Origin: Gammaproteobacteria bacterium
Lineage (GTDB): Bacteria > Pseudomonadota > Gammaproteobacteria > UBA11654
DNA: 9,855 bases
Reading direction: 5' to 3'
NCBI GenBank assembly: GCA_018672815.1
Contig: JABHDX010000102.1
Location: 1-9,855, forward strand
Part shown: piece by piece, positions 1-6,603 of the stretch
How positions within the stretch are numbered: position 1 is the first letter of the stretch
Layout: each line of letters begins with the position of its first letter
Notes under the pieces: model-generated
The model's input: the letters and a program-made list of their open reading frames with translations, nothing else
Database searches by the model: none
Told to the model about the DNA's origin: nothing
Position numbers and translations under genes: made by a program

Positions 1-923
1 CCCATTGGTAACATGTCAGAGACAGCTGGTTGAACAATTGCCATTTGATTATATTCCCTTTTCTTAGTATCAGTTGCACCTATAATCACCACATCTGCAG
101 GAGCTGACTTGATAGTTAAATTACAAGTATAGGCAATTCCATCTCTAAAACTGAAGTCGCCATTTAGCCTATCAAATGAAAAATCATTGCTGAAAAGATC
201 ACTGAAATCGAGAAGTAATCTTTTGGGCAACTCTGAAATACTCAATAAACCTAAGGCTTTTCCAGGTACTCTTTTTTTTGTATCAATCTCCCCATTTTTT
301 ATTTTTATTCTAGCGGTACCCATTGCACTAAGAATCTCGTTTCTTTTTGGGAGAGTCGGCCAATATAAATTAATATTAAATTCAGATTCTTTACTTTGTA
401 ACACACTCTGAAGGCCAAAGCCTTTTTGTATACTCTCAAGATTTTGAGCACTGGCTTTAATGTTCTTTAACTCCAATGAAGGTCGATTTAATTTTTTTTT
501 CTTTAGAATAAAGAATTGTTTAAGGGGAATCTGATTCATTAAGAAGCCCTTATCCTTATCATGTGTAAATAGAAGCTCACTGCCATCAATTACTATTGTT
601 TTTAGAACTAAAGTTCTGTTGATAATTGAACTCATTAAGTCAATCTTAAGATAAAACCTTTCAACTAGAAGAGGATTTTCATCTTGTTCATTTAAGCGTA
701 GAGAAATATTTTTAAAATGCAGTTCTGGATTAATAATAAATTGATCGAGTGAAAACCACTTAAGACTTAATTCCTCATAATTTGAATCAAGATTTAATGC
801 ATTATTAATTCTCAAAACAACCGCCTCTTCTTGATCAATAATTTGTTGATTCAAATAAATAGGTACTTGGTAAAGCCCATAAAAACCAAAAAATATAATT
901 AAAATAATGACTATTCTTTTCAT
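1..923 (-). CDS. yhdP: YhdP-like AsmA-family envelope protein, compact form, 3' end outside window
   Basis: The minus-strand frame is open from an ATG at 921-923 to the left edge (307 codons), with an in-frame stop just upstream at 948-950. Residues about 4-20 form one hydrophobic segment, expected to anchor the protein in the inner membrane with the rest in the periplasm. Residues about 45-120 resemble the start of YhdP (a W..F.....P.L....I.L pattern, then a V.R....ID..SSI stretch). Residues about 185-307 match the YhdP C-terminal region: PGKALGLLSI, LPKRLLLDFSDLF, FSFDRLNGDF, RDGIAYT and SAPADVVIIGATD. YhdP is an AsmA-like protein linked to phospholipid transport to the outer membrane and is about 1270 residues in E. 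coli. Here the two ends are joined almost directly, so the full protein may be only about 380 residues. No Shine-Dalgarno site is visible. Assignment rests on remembered family patterns; the C-terminal match is the strong part. Confidence 0.75.
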   Translation of the reverse strand, partial: MKRIVIILIIFFGFYGLYQVPIYLNQQIIDQEEAVVLRINNALNLDSNYEELSLKWFSLDQFIINPELHFKNISLRLNEQDENPLLVERFYLKIDLMSSIINRTLVLKTIVIDGSELLFTHDKDKGFLMNQIPLKQFFILKKKKLNRPSLELKNIKASAQNLESIQKGFGLQSVLQSKESEFNINLYWPTLPKRNEILSAMGTARIKIKNGEIDTKKRVPGKALGLLSISELPKRLLLDFSDLFSNDFSFDRLNGDFSFRDGIAYTCNLTIKSAPADVVIIGATDTKKREYNQMAIVQPAVSDMLPM

Positions 924-954
924 AACAAAATTGTATCTAAATAATAGTTAAAAA

Positions 955-990
955 ATATAAATTATATGAATTAATTATGAAAACAATATG
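955..990 (-). promoter_or_regulatory. Candidate promoter for the yhdP-like gene
   Basis: The 71 bases between rlmH and the yhdP-like start are very AT-rich. On the minus strand a perfect TATAAT (positions 961-966) lies about 38 bases upstream of the start codon. A poor -35 candidate (TATTGT, 16 bases further upstream) is the best available. In such AT-rich DNA this could be chance. The gap is the only one of this size inside the minus-strand run, which makes a separate promoter plausible. Confidence 0.3.
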
Positions 991-994
991 AACA

Positions 995-1465
995 TTAATT
1001 CCTATGATAGGGTTGGCCATCCAAAATAGTCCAAGAACGATACAATTGCTCTGATAGCATAACTGGTACCATGGCATGAGGTAGCGTCATCATAGACAGT
1101 GATAAAATAGTTGAAGCCTTATTTTTAATAGCTTTTGAGAAACCATCTGGACCGCCTATCGCAAAAACTGGATTCTGCCCATTGAGCATCCAATCATTCA
1201 TTGATGAAGCAAACTGATTACTGTTTAATTGTTTGCCTGTCTCATCTAATACTATGAATGCATCCAATGAATTAACATGCTTTAGCAAAGCCTCCTCTTC
1301 CTCTGTAATTGCTGCTTTAATAGATTTATTTTTTTTCCTCTTCACCATGGCAATCTTAGTATGTTCCAATATAATATGAGTCGGTAATCTTTTCTGATAC
1401 TGAAAAAAAACATCATCAAAAATGGTATTTTTCTTTGAGGTAATGGAAAGAATCTTTATTTTCAT
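995..1465 (-). CDS. rlmH: 23S rRNA (pseudouridine1915-N3)-methyltransferase RlmH
   Basis: RlmH is a SPOUT-class (trefoil-knot) enzyme that uses S-adenosylmethionine to methylate pseudouridine 1915 in helix 69 of 23S rRNA on assembled ribosomes. With the ATG at 1463-1465 the protein is 156 residues, against 155 in E. coli, and begins MKIKILSI like other members. An upstream in-frame ATG at 1504 would add 13 residues and overlap rsfS, so I rejected it. The cofactor-site glycines are in FAIGGPDGFS (101-110), the knot segment is LSMMTLPHAMVPV (about 123-135), and the protein ends with the signature YHR at 153-155. It starts 13 bases after the rsfS stop and follows rsfS as in many bacteria. No strong ribosome-binding site is visible; coupling to rsfS is likely. 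Confidence 0.95.
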   Translation of the reverse strand: MKIKILSITSKKNTIFDDVFFQYQKRLPTHIILEHTKIAMVKRKKNKSIKAAITEEEEALLKHVNSLDAFIVLDETGKQLNSNQFASSMNDWMLNGQNPVFAIGGPDGFSKAIKNKASTILSLSMMTLPHAMVPVMLSEQLYRSWTILDGQPYHRN

Positions 1466-1478
1466 TGTTTTTAGTGAA

Positions 1479-1796
1479 TTAGTTCCCAACACTCCAAAGA
1501 TCATCTAATTTATAGAATAACCTTACTTCATCAAGCATGATATGAAGGATGATGGTTTCAAGATCAATTAAAATCCATTGGCCTGATTCATAGCCCTCTA
1601 TCCCTAATATGGTGTACCCCTCTTGTTTAGCTTTTTCACTTACTTTATCTATCACTGAACGCGAATGTCTGGAGGAAGTTCCTGTAGTAAAAATCATATA
1701 ATCAGTGATTGAAGATTGTTTTGAAACATTAATGCTCTTAATATTAAGAGCTTTCATGTCATCGAGTATTTTGAGTGTTAAATCTAAGATTTCCAT
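1479..1796 (-). CDS. rsfS: Ribosomal silencing factor RsfS
   Basis: RsfS binds ribosomal protein L14 and blocks joining of the 30S and 50S subunits, lowering translation during starvation. The core motif SSITDYMIFTTGTSSRH (28-44), the GQWILIDL segment (72-79), LHIM (84-87) and the closing R.FYKL..LW pattern are all present. I chose the ATG at 1794-1796. It gives 105 residues, the same as E. coli, sits one base after the holA stop, and has a purine-rich AAGAGA (1801-1806) just upstream. An upstream in-frame ATG at 1817 would add seven residues and overlap holA by 20 bases with no ribosome-binding site. In E. coli-like genomes nadD usually lies near here between holA and rsfS; it is absent in this window. 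Confidence 0.93.
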   Translation of the reverse strand: MEILDLTLKILDDMKALNIKSINVSKQSSITDYMIFTTGTSSRHSRSVIDKVSEKAKQEGYTILGIEGYESGQWILIDLETIILHIMLDEVRLFYKLDDLWSVGN

Positions 1797-1797
1797 A

Positions 1798-2820
1798 CTA
1801 TCTCTTGCTACTTTCATGCACTGAAGACAACATTAAAAGTAAGTTCCCCACTTCATCCCAAGGATTACCTTTTTTTACCCCTTTTATGGTTTTATCCACT
1901 TCGCATGCTTGATGAATTAAATCGTCTATATTTTGTTTATTTCGAGATGATAGATAATCACCAATCATTTTTTGTTTACTCTGCCATACTTTTGCTGTTT
2001 GCATAGCTTGTCTAACTGACTGTCCATCATCAACATCCGTCATTAAATCACTTAAATTCTTCAATTCCCAATTAACAACCCTCATCAACTCAAAGGGTTG
2101 CATGCCTTCACTTTTAAGACGACTAAAGATTTTGAACACTCTATCCTTTTTATTCATCATAGCTGCATCTGTTAATTGAAATAAATCGAAATGAGCACCA
2201 TCAGCCACACAATTAGAAACATCTTTTATTGTTACCCTGCCTTGGACCTCCATCATAATTAGTCGATCAATTGACTGCTTTGCCACCATCAAATTTCCTT
2301 CGGTTAATACAACAAACATATCCAGAGCATCTCGATCAATCTCAAGACCTTTTGCAGATAATCTGGAACGTATCCATTTGGGATAATGCGATAAATAAAC
2401 TTTCTCGCATGAAACAGTAATTGCTTTCTTTTCTAGTGATTTAAACCACTTGGATCGCCTGATATCAGACTCAATTTTTCCTGCAACAATTACCAACATT
2501 GCTTCATCGTGAACTTCATCTAAAAGATTAATGATTGATTCTGAACCTTGTTTTCCAGGTCTTGAATTAGGAATATGTATTTCTAAATACTGTTTACCTC
2601 CAAACAAAGATTGATTTTTAAAACTAGAATTTACCTCATTCCAATTAAATCTTCCGCTGACTGTAAATTTATTTCTATCACTAAAATCATTGTCTAAGGC
2701 AGTTTTTCTAATCAGATCTAAACTTTCAAGAATCAATAAGTCTTCAGCACCAAAAATAAAATAAATTGATTGAAAGCCTTTTTTCAGATGTTGGCTCAAT
2801 GCATGTGATTTAATGATCAT
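1798..2820 (-). CDS. holA: DNA polymerase III delta subunit (clamp loader) HolA
   Basis: HolA is the subunit of the clamp loader that opens the beta sliding clamp. The protein is 340 residues (E. coli 343) and matches throughout: IFGAEDLLILES (22-33) in the first domain, SLFGGKQ (71-77) in the region that contacts the clamp in the family, LTEGNLMVAKQSIDRL (172-187) in the middle domain, and AHFDLFQLTDA (209-219) followed by VWQSKQKMI (278-286) in the C-terminal collar domain. The start codon overlaps the stop of the Trm112-like gene in an ATGA (2817-2820), implying translational coupling. It is normally next to lptE; here lptE lies about 5.6 kb away beyond an inserted block. Confidence 0.95.
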   Translation of the reverse strand: MIIKSHALSQHLKKGFQSIYFIFGAEDLLILESLDLIRKTALDNDFSDRNKFTVSGRFNWNEVNSSFKNQSLFGGKQYLEIHIPNSRPGKQGSESIINLLDEVHDEAMLVIVAGKIESDIRRSKWFKSLEKKAITVSCEKVYLSHYPKWIRSRLSAKGLEIDRDALDMFVVLTEGNLMVAKQSIDRLIMMEVQGRVTIKDVSNCVADGAHFDLFQLTDAAMMNKKDRVFKIFSRLKSEGMQPFELMRVVNWELKNLSDLMTDVDDGQSVRQAMQTAKVWQSKQKMIGDYLSSRNKQNIDDLIHQACEVDKTIKGVKKGNPWDEVGNLLLMLSSVHESSKR

Positions 2821-3071
2821 TTTTCTTTTCTTATGTTTATGGCTTTGGTTTTATCTAATAATGGAATTCCATTCTTCACGGGATAAAAATAAGTTTTGCT
2901 TTTATTGCATAAAATCTGTTGCAAGCCTTCCTCCTCTATCACTCCACTGAGAGATTTAACTTTACCAGCTTTAATTTCATGATTAATTTCTTCTAAGGAA
3001 TCCTCATTCATCAGAAATAATTTTTCTCCAGAATGTGGACATATCAACAGTTTTAATATTTTTTTATCCAT
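2817..3071 (-). CDS. Trm112-like (UPF0434/YcaR-type) small protein, long form
   Basis: This 84-residue protein begins MDKKILKLLICP and carries YPVKNGIPLL (63-72), the two hallmarks of the Trm112-like family. Eukaryotic Trm112 activates several methyltransferases. The bacterial role is not settled, and a methyltransferase-activating role here would be inference. It is longer than the roughly 60-residue E. coli YcaR because of about 25 extra residues between the two motifs (about 28-52). Only single cysteines occur at the two usual metal-site positions (C11 and C55), so a complete four-cysteine zinc site is not visible. It starts five bases after yidD with a good ribosome-binding site, and overlaps holA by four bases. 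Confidence 0.85.
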   Translation of the reverse strand: MDKKILKLLICPHSGEKLFLMNEDSLEEINHEIKAGKVKSLSGVIEEEGLQQILCNKSKTYFYPVKNGIPLLDKTKAINIRKEK

Positions 3072-3076
3072 TGAGA

Positions 3077-3307
3077 TTAATCCTTATTCGACCTGAATAA
3101 GCTAAAACTTTCTGGAACTGGGTCGTAGCCAGCCTCAAAAAATGGGTTGCACTTTATAAATCGAGCCAAAAAAAGTAATAATCCTTTTAAAAGACCAAAA
3201 CGTTCCAATGACTCTAAAGCATACTGCGAGCAAGTTGGTTGAAATCTGCAAGTGGGGCCCAATAAAGGAGAAAGATATTTTTGATAAACTTGTATTAAAT
3301 ACTTCAT
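3077..3307 (-). CDS. yidD: Membrane protein insertion efficiency factor YidD
   Basis: YidD is a small inner-membrane-associated protein thought to help YidC-dependent insertion of membrane proteins. The 76-residue product carries the whole family signature: YQKYLSPLLGPTCRF (8-22), PTCSQYALESLERFG (24-38), a hydrophobic amphipathic stretch (39-50), then KCNPF (52-56) and GYDPVP (60-65). The three conserved cysteines are C20, C26 and C53. Its start overlaps the sufE stop in an ATGA (3304-3307). In many bacteria yidD sits in the rpmH-rnpA-yidD-yidC-mnmE cluster near the origin; here it is displaced among unrelated housekeeping genes. Confidence 0.95.
   Translation of the reverse strand: MKYLIQVYQKYLSPLLGPTCRFQPTCSQYALESLERFGLLKGLLLFLARFIKCNPFFEAGYDPVPESFSLFRSNKD
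3081..3085 (-). promoter_or_regulatory. Shine-Dalgarno site of the Trm112-like gene
   Basis: The minus strand reads AAGGA, nine bases before the ATG at 3069-3071. It lies across the last codons of yidD. It stands out because most genes in this window lack a recognisable Shine-Dalgarno sequence, and it supports the chosen start. Confidence 0.6.
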
Positions 3308-3735
3308 AAGTTTGCCACTATCATACCCGCATCTTGCTTAATTCGCTTTATCATTAAATTTAGCCCGTTATTACGAGTTGTGCTCAAGTGTTCACTTAAA
3401 CCGATCAGCGATATAAAGCTAGGTTCAGTTTCTATAATCTCCCTTGGGTCTTTTTTATTATAAATTCTCATTAAAAGAGCGATCAAACCTGAAACAATTG
3501 CTGAATCACTTACAGCAGAGCAAGTGAATAAATTATCTTCCAGTCCTGTCTTAAACCAAACACTGGATTGACAACCATGAATTTTATTATCTTCAGTTTT
3601 CCATTCATCAGGAAAACTGTCTAGCTGCTTGCCTAAATCAATTAAATACTCATACTTTTCCATCCAAGTATCAAAAATTTCGAACTCTTGTGTTATCTCT
3701 TGCTCTATAGACTTTATAGATCTCAAATGATTCAT
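3304..3735 (-). CDS. sufE: SufE-family cysteine desulfurase sulfur acceptor
   Basis: SufE-family proteins accept persulfide sulfur from a cysteine desulfurase (SufS or CsdA) and pass it on for iron-sulfur cluster assembly or other thiolation. The product is 143 residues, close to E. coli SufE. The active cysteine is C55 in KIHGCQSSVWF (51-61). Other family signs are FPDEWK (41-46), the Y.YLIDLGK segment (28-36) and the C-terminal RNNGLNLMIKRI (about 121-132). No sufS, sufBCD or csdA lies in the window, so its desulfurase partner must be elsewhere. SufE and its paralogue CsdE cannot be told apart from this sequence alone. It lies nine bases after cysS, which has no obvious Shine-Dalgarno site before it, so it is probably co-transcribed. 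Confidence 0.9.
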   Translation of the reverse strand: MNHLRSIKSIEQEITQEFEIFDTWMEKYEYLIDLGKQLDSFPDEWKTEDNKIHGCQSSVWFKTGLEDNLFTCSAVSDSAIVSGLIALLMRIYNKKDPREIIETEPSFISLIGLSEHLSTTRNNGLNLMIKRIKQDAGMIVANL

Positions 3736-3744
3736 TGCAGCTGT

Positions 3745-5115
3745 TTACCCATCATTATATCGCCACAAAACTCCTTTGGGGCCATCTTCAATAACGACTC
3801 CTGATTCCAAGAGAGATTCTCTAATTTCATCTGCTTTCTTATAATCCTTTTGATCTCTAGCGAGTTCCCTATCGCAAATCAATTGGTCAATAGTCTCAGG
3901 TGATATTGTTTTTTCTTTTGGAGTTTTAAACCAATCCTCAGCATTGCTACTTAACAAACCCAATAAAGATGCAGATGACTTAAGAATAGAGGCCATTCTC
4001 TGCCTATCTTTTTCATCTTCAGAACTGTTGATTGATTTTGCAATACTAAATAACTCAGAGAGAGCTTTTGGCGTATTAAGATCATCTCTTAATGCGTCAA
4101 GTACTATCGATGATGGTTCTACTTCTGACAATAAATCAATCGATCTTAGAGCACCATAGAGACGATCAAGCTTCTTTCTAGAATCTATTATTAAGTCATC
4201 AGTCCAGTTGATAGGTTTTCTATAATGAGAACTGATTAGTGCCATTCTAATCACTTCACCCGATGTTAACTTTAATAAATCTCTAATTAGTAATAGATTT
4301 CCTTCGGACTTCGACATTTTAATATTTTTAAAGTCAATCATGGCATGATGAACCCAGAGATTACTGAAAGTTTTTCCTGAATGAGTACAAATACTCTGAG
4401 CCGATTCATTTTCATGATGAGGAAAAATCAGGTCTGAACCGCCTCCATGAATATCAATTGTTTTGCCTAAGTATTTTTTTGCCATAGTGGAGCATTCCAG
4501 ATGCCAACCTGGTCTGCCTCGTCCCCATGGGCTATCCCATCCTGGGACATCATCTGCAGAAGGCTTCCATAGAATAAAATCATTAGGATTTTTCTTATAA
4601 TTTGCTACTTCTATTCTGGATCCTGCTATTTGATCCTCATAATCTCTATTGGATAGTTGGCCATAATTAGGGTAAGAATTAACAGCAAATAAAACATGAT
4701 TTTGATTTTCATAAGCATGCCCTTTTTCAATTAGTGATTGAACCATTTCAATCATTCCATCAATATGCTCTGTTGCCTTAGGTTCAATATCTGGATGCTT
4801 GACTCCTAATGATTTCATATCCTGATGATAGACTTCTGCATATTTCTCAGTAATCTCTGAAATATTACATCCTTCTTCATCCGCTGCTTTATAAATTTTG
4901 TCTTCAAGATCAGTGATATTTCTAACATAGGTTAATTTATTATTGATTCGAATTAGATTGGCTAAGACATCGAATAAAACTGGGCCCCTTGCATTTCCAA
5001 TATGAGGATAGCTGTATACTGTAGGCCCACAAACATACATAGTGACCTTGCCTTCTATGACAGGTTTTAGCTCTTCTTTTTTTCCTGTTTTAGTATTGTA
5101 GAGTTTAATATTCAT
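3745..5115 (-). CDS. cysS: Cysteinyl-tRNA synthetase
   Basis: This class I enzyme attaches cysteine to tRNA-Cys in the cytoplasm. At 456 residues it is near the usual length (E. coli 461). The class I signatures are HIGN at 38-41 (in YSYPHIGNARGPV) and KMSKS at 267-271. The zinc site that selects cysteine is complete: C29, C208 (WHLECSTMA), H233 and E237 (FPHHENE). GGGSDLIFPH (224-233) is also typical. The C-terminal part (about 305-456) is the DALR/helical anticodon-recognition region, ending with GPKGVLWRY as in the family. It is the first gene of the minus-strand run, divergent from hisI across 40 bases, so it probably carries the promoter for the downstream genes. Confidence 0.98.
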   Translation of the reverse strand: MNIKLYNTKTGKKEELKPVIEGKVTMYVCGPTVYSYPHIGNARGPVLFDVLANLIRINNKLTYVRNITDLEDKIYKAADEEGCNISEITEKYAEVYHQDMKSLGVKHPDIEPKATEHIDGMIEMVQSLIEKGHAYENQNHVLFAVNSYPNYGQLSNRDYEDQIAGSRIEVANYKKNPNDFILWKPSADDVPGWDSPWGRGRPGWHLECSTMAKKYLGKTIDIHGGGSDLIFPHHENESAQSICTHSGKTFSNLWVHHAMIDFKNIKMSKSEGNLLLIRDLLKLTSGEVIRMALISSHYRKPINWTDDLIIDSRKKLDRLYGALRSIDLLSEVEPSSIVLDALRDDLNTPKALSELFSIAKSINSSEDEKDRQRMASILKSSASLLGLLSSNAEDWFKTPKEKTISPETIDQLICDRELARDQKDYKKADEIRESLLESGVVIEDGPKGVLWRYNDG

Positions 5116-5155
5116 TAAATTGGTTTTATTCCCTATATGAAAGCTATAATACCTA
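5116..5155. promoter_or_regulatory. Divergent cysS/hisI intergenic promoter region
   Basis: Only 40 bases separate two divergent start codons, so both promoters must sit here or overlap the coding ends. On the plus strand a perfect TATAAT lies at 5145-5150, with GGTTTT (5122-5127, 17-base spacing) as a weak -35. That places the start of transcription near 5157, right at the annotated hisI ATG. On the minus strand the -10-like elements (TATTAT, CATATA) lack a convincing -35. No operator palindrome or riboswitch fits in the space. Confidence 0.4.
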
Positions 5156-5656
5156 ATGTTTAAAGAAGATTCTGAGGTTCATGAGTTGAATACAAAAGTT
5201 TTATTTTCTAAAAGGTTAACTATTGAGCAGGTTGAAGAAGGAAATGACCTAGCTCCAAAATTTAATACCGATGGTTTAATTCCAGTTGTGACAACTGATT
5301 TTGATTCGGGAGAGCTTCTCATGCATGGCTATATGAATGATCGATCTCTAAAACTCAGCATTGAAACCAATGAAATGCATTATTTCAGCAGAAGTAGAAA
5401 TCAGATTTGGCATAAAGGTGGAACTAGTGGTTTTATACAGACAATTCAAACACTACTAATAGATGACGATCAAGATGCGATTTGGGCAAGAGTAAATGTT
5501 TCAGGTGGGGCAAGTTGCCATGTGGGTTATCGCTCATGCTTTTATCGAGAAATTAAAAAAAATAACCAAGAAGTAATACTTGAGTTTACAGAATCAGAAA
5601 AAGTATTTGACCCTGAAGAGGTCTACCCTGGTGTTGATAATCCAACTAAATTATAG
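5156..5656 (+). CDS. hisI: Phosphoribosyl-AMP cyclohydrolase HisI (monofunctional)
   Basis: HisI opens the purine ring of phosphoribosyl-AMP in the third step of histidine biosynthesis. The 166-residue product has the single HisI domain (about 35-131) and no fused HisE pyrophosphohydrolase. Family motifs are LMHGYMN (55-61), YFSRSRNQIWHKGGTSG (76-92), the magnesium-binding aspartates D103, D105 and D107, and the zinc cysteines C121 and C128 in SCHVGYRSCFYR. This wording resembles monofunctional alphaproteobacterial-type enzymes more than E. coli HisIE. No other his gene is present. The start is uncertain: the ATG at 5156 has no leader if the TATAAT at 5145-5150 is real. A TTG at 5186 with a GAGG eight bases upstream would give 156 residues. 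Either start leaves the domain intact. It leads the plus-strand operon. Confidence 0.93.
   Translation: MFKEDSEVHELNTKVLFSKRLTIEQVEEGNDLAPKFNTDGLIPVVTTDFDSGELLMHGYMNDRSLKLSIETNEMHYFSRSRNQIWHKGGTSGFIQTIQTLLIDDDQDAIWARVNVSGGASCHVGYRSCFYREIKKNNQEVILEFTESEKVFDPEEVYPGVDNPTKL
5174..5177 (+). promoter_or_regulatory. Possible ribosome-binding site for an alternative hisI start
   Basis: GAGG lies eight bases before an in-frame TTG at 5186-5188, codon 11 of the longer reading. With transcription starting near 5157 this would leave a normal leader of about 29 bases. It argues for the TTG start over the unsupported ATG at 5156. Four matching bases alone are weak evidence. Confidence 0.35.
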
Positions 5657-5664
5657 TCTCTCTG

Positions 5665-6597
5665 ATGTCTAATATTGTGAAAACAATTAGTTTTGATCTT
5701 TGGCATCAAGATCCAGAACTATTTGCAAATCAGCTAGGTGAAAATCAAAAACTAACAGGTTTTTGTGGAATTAAAGATCACCCCATTCAAAAAGATCTAG
5801 TGAATGATTGTATTGATATGTTTGCAGATTTTTTTCATCTGAATAATAAAATTAAAATGCAATATTTTGATGAAAAAATGGGTGGAGCTCGTGGTTACAC
5901 TCCCTACAAAATAGAAACACCCAAAGACGGAAATCATGCGGACTTAAAAGAATTTTGGCAAATGGGTAGAGATTTACCATTGGAACATATGTATAAAAAA
6001 TATATGTTTGATAACTATTTTGCTTCAGAAATAACTGAATTTGAAATTAAAATAAAAGAACTATTTTCTTCTTTTGATCAGTTTGGTCAACAACTTATGC
6101 AAGCGATAGCCTTATATTTGAAGCTTGATATTGATCATTTTGAAGACTCTATAAATTATGGAAATAGTGTTCTTAGAGCAATTCATTACCCGCCAATAGC
6201 CACAGAAGAGCCTGGTGAAAGAGCTGGTGCACATGGTGATATTAATCTAATAACTCTTCTCATTGGGGGGCATAAACCAGGTCTTGAAATACTTTTCCAG
6301 AACAAGTGGATTCCAATCAATACTGAACATGATACTTTGGTTTGCAATATTGGAGATATGTTGGAGAGGTATACTAATCACTTGCTTCCTTCCGTAATCC
6401 ACAGAGTTACAAGTCACTCAGATCAAACAAAGGATAGTTCAAGATATTCAATACCTTTCTTTCTTCACCCAAATCCTGATTGGTTAATAAAGACATTACC
6501 ATCTTGTATTGATAATGATCATCCAGACCTATACCCTGAGAGTATTATTGCAGATGACTTTCTTCAAAAAAGATTACATGAAATTAATTTATTATAG
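5665..6597 (+). CDS. 2-oxoglutarate/Fe(II) oxygenase, isopenicillin-N-synthase-like, substrate unknown
   Basis: This 310-residue protein belongs to the isopenicillin N synthase-like dioxygenase superfamily (DIOX_N region followed by the 2OG-Fe(II) double-stranded beta-helix). Members use Fe(II), oxygen and usually 2-oxoglutarate to hydroxylate or otherwise oxidise small molecules. The iron ligands are visible as H190 and D192 (GAHGDINLITLL) and H246 (VIHRVTS). R260 and S262 in SRYSIPFF form the RxS motif that binds the 2-oxoglutarate carboxylate. RAIHYPP (171-177) is typical just before the first ligands. The DIOX_N-like part is about 5-115. It sits eight bases after hisI and six before the nucleoside transporter, so it is probably co-transcribed. 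The family covers very different substrates (pyrimidines, hormones, antibiotic precursors), so the substrate cannot be named. A nucleobase or nucleoside is suggested only by the neighbours. Confidence 0.9.
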   Translation: MSNIVKTISFDLWHQDPELFANQLGENQKLTGFCGIKDHPIQKDLVNDCIDMFADFFHLNNKIKMQYFDEKMGGARGYTPYKIETPKDGNHADLKEFWQMGRDLPLEHMYKKYMFDNYFASEITEFEIKIKELFSSFDQFGQQLMQAIALYLKLDIDHFEDSINYGNSVLRAIHYPPIATEEPGERAGAHGDINLITLLIGGHKPGLEILFQNKWIPINTEHDTLVCNIGDMLERYTNHLLPSVIHRVTSHSDQTKDSSRYSIPFFLHPNPDWLIKTLPSCIDNDHPDLYPESIIADDFLQKRLHEINLL

Positions 6598-6603
6598 ATT
6601 TAA

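Noticed and set aside
187..411. A 74-codon plus-strand open reading frame
   Set aside because: It lies wholly opposite the well-supported yhdP-like coding frame and has no family resemblance or ribosome-binding site.
492..500. Run of nine T as a phase-variable or frameshifted site in the yhdP-like gene
   Set aside because: The same frame gives YhdP-like sequence on both sides, so there is no sign of a broken frame; a run this long is not surprising in such AT-rich DNA.
1466..1504. Thirteen-residue N-terminal extension of RlmH
   Set aside because: The family starts at MKIKI, the extension overlaps rsfS, and the shorter form has the expected length.
3944..4159. A 71-codon plus-strand open reading frame
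   Set aside because: It is antisense to cysS, whose protein is full length and conserved across this stretch.
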